The notes under the pieces were generated by a model. It saw nothing but the letters and a program-made list of their open reading frames with translations. It was not told the origin of the DNA and ran no database searches. A stretch of DNA of 44,738 nt, taken from contig NCBV01000021.1 of the NCBI GenBank assembly GCA_002279355.1, forward strand, positions 1 to 44,738. The letters run 5' to 3'. This document shows, piece by piece, positions 43,255 through 44,738 of the stretch (position 1 is the stretch's first letter; every line of letters starts with the position of its first letter). The position numbers and the translations under genes are program-made. The stretch is from Acidiphilium sp. 37-60-79. Its GTDB lineage: Bacteria > Pseudomonadota > Alphaproteobacteria > Acetobacterales > Acetobacteraceae.

Positions 43255-44455
43255 CTTCGATCTTGACGAGCTGCGTGACGAACTGGCGGATTTCGCCCAG
43301 CCGGAAAAGAAGGGCGGCCGCTCGCCCCGCGAGGAACGCATCATCGCGGGCTTCGAGGAAATTCAGCGGTTCGTCGAAAAGAACGGCCATGCGCCCCGAC
43401 ACGGCGAGGACGGCGACATATTCGAGCGACTCTACGCCGTGCGGCTCGACCGCCTGCGCGCGCTGGACGATTGCCGGTCCCTGCTCACGCCGTTTGATCA
43501 TCAGGGATTGCTGACGGGGGTGCCTGTGGCCTCTGCCGCGCCGGCGGATTTTATGGACGAGGATGAACTGCTCGCCGAACTGGAGGGTGCGGCAGGTTCA
43601 TCCGACATCACTAGGCTGCGCCACGTGCGCACCAGCGCCGAAAAGCGCGAAGCCGAGGAAATCGCGAGCCGCGAAAAGTGCCTTGATTTCGAGACGTTCA
43701 AGCCCCTCTTCCAAGAAGTGCAAAACGACCTTGAAAATGGGCTGCGCACGACAAGGCGCTTTGTCAAAGATGCGGGCTTCCTCAAAGCCGATATTCAAAT
43801 CGGTCAGTTTTTCATCCTTGGCGGCCAGACGGCCTACGTCGCCGAGGTCGGCGATCCGATAAAGGCGCCGAACGGGGAAACCGACGCGCGGCTCCGGGTG
43901 ATCTATTCCAATGGCACCGAGAGCGATCTGCTGCTGAGGTCGCTCCAGCGTGCCCTCTACAAGGATGAGGCCGGTCGGCGGATCACCGAGCCCAGCGCCG
44001 GACCGCTTTTTGACGACCAGACTGGTGACGGCGATCAGGCCAGCGGCACGATCTACGTGTTGCGGAGCAAATCCGATCATCCGCTGGTGGTCGCGAACCG
44101 GGAAATTCTCCATAAAATCGGCGTGACAGGTGGAAGCGTGGAGCGCCGCATCGCCAATGCGCGCCTCGACCCCACCTATCTCATGGCCGAGGTCGAGATC
44201 GTCGCCACCTATGAACTCTACAACGTCAATCGGGCGAAGCTCGAAACCCTGATCCACAGGGTCTTTGGCGCGGCGCGCCTTGATGTCGAAATCAAGGATC
44301 GTTTCGGCCAGCCGATCGTGCCCAAGGAGTGGTTCCTTGCGCCTCTGTTTGCCATCGATGAGGCTGTTGGGCGGATCAAGGACGGCACAATCACCGGATA
44401 CATTTACGACCCGAAGACCGCGAAATTGGCCCTCGCCTCGACGCATGATCGGTGA
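43247..44455 (+). CDS. GIY-YIG nuclease-family protein (T5orf172/MUG113-like C-terminus)
   Basis: 402 residues from ATG 43247 (AAGGATGAGGG upstream, inside the helicase end). Residues 1 to about 265 are acidic and helical without a family I recognise. The C-terminal part begins GTIYVLRSKSDHP (about 267), with KIGVTGGSVERRIANA and AKLETLIHRVFGAARLDV, the GIY-YIG arrangement in T5orf172/MUG113-type domains. Translationally coupled to the helicase; probably an effector or second nuclease of the system. Confidence 0.82.
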   Translation: MSDFDLDELRDELADFAQPEKKGGRSPREERIIAGFEEIQRFVEKNGHAPRHGEDGDIFERLYAVRLDRLRALDDCRSLLTPFDHQGLLTGVPVASAAPADFMDEDELLAELEGAAGSSDITRLRHVRTSAEKREAEEIASREKCLDFETFKPLFQEVQNDLENGLRTTRRFVKDAGFLKADIQIGQFFILGGQTAYVAEVGDPIKAPNGETDARLRVIYSNGTESDLLLRSLQRALYKDEAGRRITEPSAGPLFDDQTGDGDQASGTIYVLRSKSDHPLVVANREILHKIGVTGGSVERRIANARLDPTYLMAEVEIVATYELYNVNRAKLETLIHRVFGAARLDVEIKDRFGQPIVPKEWFLAPLFAIDEAVGRIKDGTITGYIYDPKTAKLALASTHDR

Positions 44456-44527
44456 GGAACGGTCAATTTGTCGACACAAGTCCGTCACCTCAACTATGTC
44501 ACGGAGGCGGCGGCGGAGGGCCGCTGA

Positions 44528-44737
44528 TCAATCTGGCGCTAGTGCTTCAGAACACGATGCTGATATCGACTGTACCGGTTCCGACGACGTCCGACGGCGT
44601 GCTTGGTTGAACGCCCGGTCCGACGTCATGAACTGGGCAAGCATTGGCCCAACCAACTTGGCAGGTTGGATCGCAGGTTTCCCGCCTTCGCGGCCGAGGA
44701 TTTCGCCGTAGGCGATGAGATCGCGGTGGACTGTGGC
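44528..44737 (-). CDS. Partial unknown protein, C-terminal end
   Basis: Leftward open frame entering from the right edge and ending at TGA (44528-44530): 69 residues, including YGEILGREGGKPAIQPAK and LVGPMLAQFMTSDRAF. Third codon positions are mostly G/C over the first ~40 codons, as in real genes here, though the last ~25 codons look like a loose tail. It converges on the GIY-YIG gene. No family recognised; positions 44456-44527 hold no gene. Confidence 0.5.
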   Translation of the reverse strand, partial: ATVHRDLIAYGEILGREGGKPAIQPAKLVGPMLAQFMTSDRAFNQARRRTSSEPVQSISASCSEALAPD

Positions 44738-44738
44738 T

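Larger units (their letters stand above)
34678..44738. mobile_element. Genomic island inserted at guaA (left end and body)
   Basis: Begins at the guaA att core and includes a P4-type integrase reading away from guaA, an AlpA-like regulator, HigBA and a defence-type operon. Codon and base composition change several times inside, unlike the even chromosome on the left. The right junction is not in the window, so total size is unknown. Confidence 0.8.

Noticed and set aside
41701-43344. 547-codon open frame on the minus strand
   Set aside because: It is antisense to the helicase, whose motifs are clear; long antisense frames are expected at this GC content.
44400-44738. Right attachment site of the island
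   Set aside because: No GAGTGGGA or guaA tail copy is present; the island continues beyond the window.
1-44738. CRISPR arrays, tRNA or rRNA genes
   Set aside because: No regularly spaced repeats, and no tRNA-like cloverleaf or rRNA sequence recognised.

Overview
The window reads as a chromosome segment of an acidophilic or sulfur-oxidising alphaproteobacterium, most likely Acetobacteraceae/Rhodospirillales. That placement is inference from gene content and synteny: a full Sox cluster, an Acetobacteraceae-like his block, acetoacetyl-CoA reductase, the nadD-rsfS-rlmH-gpmI-envC-ctpA-yibQ-rppH run, and moderately high GC. A genomic island is inserted behind guaA.

Region 1 (about 1-8.6 kb) is sulfur metabolism. 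A leftward operon runs soxC-soxD-soxX-soxY-soxZ-soxA-soxK-soxB-dsrE-like. It encodes periplasmic thiosulfate oxidation: SoxAX(K) loads thiosulfate onto SoxYZ, SoxB hydrolyses the terminal sulfate, and SoxCD oxidises the sulfane sulfur. SoxA and SoxD are both single-haem forms. Rightward of it lie a membrane methyltransferase-like (NnrU/isoprenylcysteine methyltransferase) gene and two half-size YeeE/YedE sulfur transporters. An ATATTC-N8-GAATAT palindrome ahead of the transporters resembles a persulfide-sensor (SqrR/BigR) operator.

Region 2 (8.7-34.7 kb) is core metabolism: an MFS carrier; hisB-hisH-GNAT-hisA-hisF-hisE-HIT; a NagA-MurQ fusion for amino-sugar/peptidoglycan recycling; phaB; rnd; aspS; a CinA-type MoaB-like domain protein; a GNAT-Nudix fusion; a P-loop kinase; proA; nadD; rsfS (apparently with a non-canonical start and basic tail); rlmH; a Sel1 protein; gpmI; a degenerate M23 EnvC-like protein; ctpA; a YibQ-type deacetylase-like protein; rppH; a dienelactone hydrolase; and guaA. 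Two REP-like palindromes separate envC and ctpA.

Region 3 (34.68 kb to the right edge) is an integrated element. The 3' end of guaA carries the GAGTGGGA core known from guaA-targeting islands, and the encoded C-terminus is altered there. A P4-type integrase, an AlpA-like excisionase/regulator and a HigBA toxin-antitoxin pair with a perfect operator palindrome follow. Then comes a rightward four-gene block: DNA methyltransferase, PLD-type nuclease, SF2 helicase and GIY-YIG (T5orf172/MUG113-like) nuclease. I infer this to be a methylation-linked defence/restriction system. The second half of the methyltransferase (from its NPPY motif), the PLD nuclease and the first ~30 codons of the helicase are clearly AT-richer than their surroundings. 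This looks like an exchangeable cassette joining target recognition to its cognate nuclease inside a conserved chassis. The right end of the island is outside the window.
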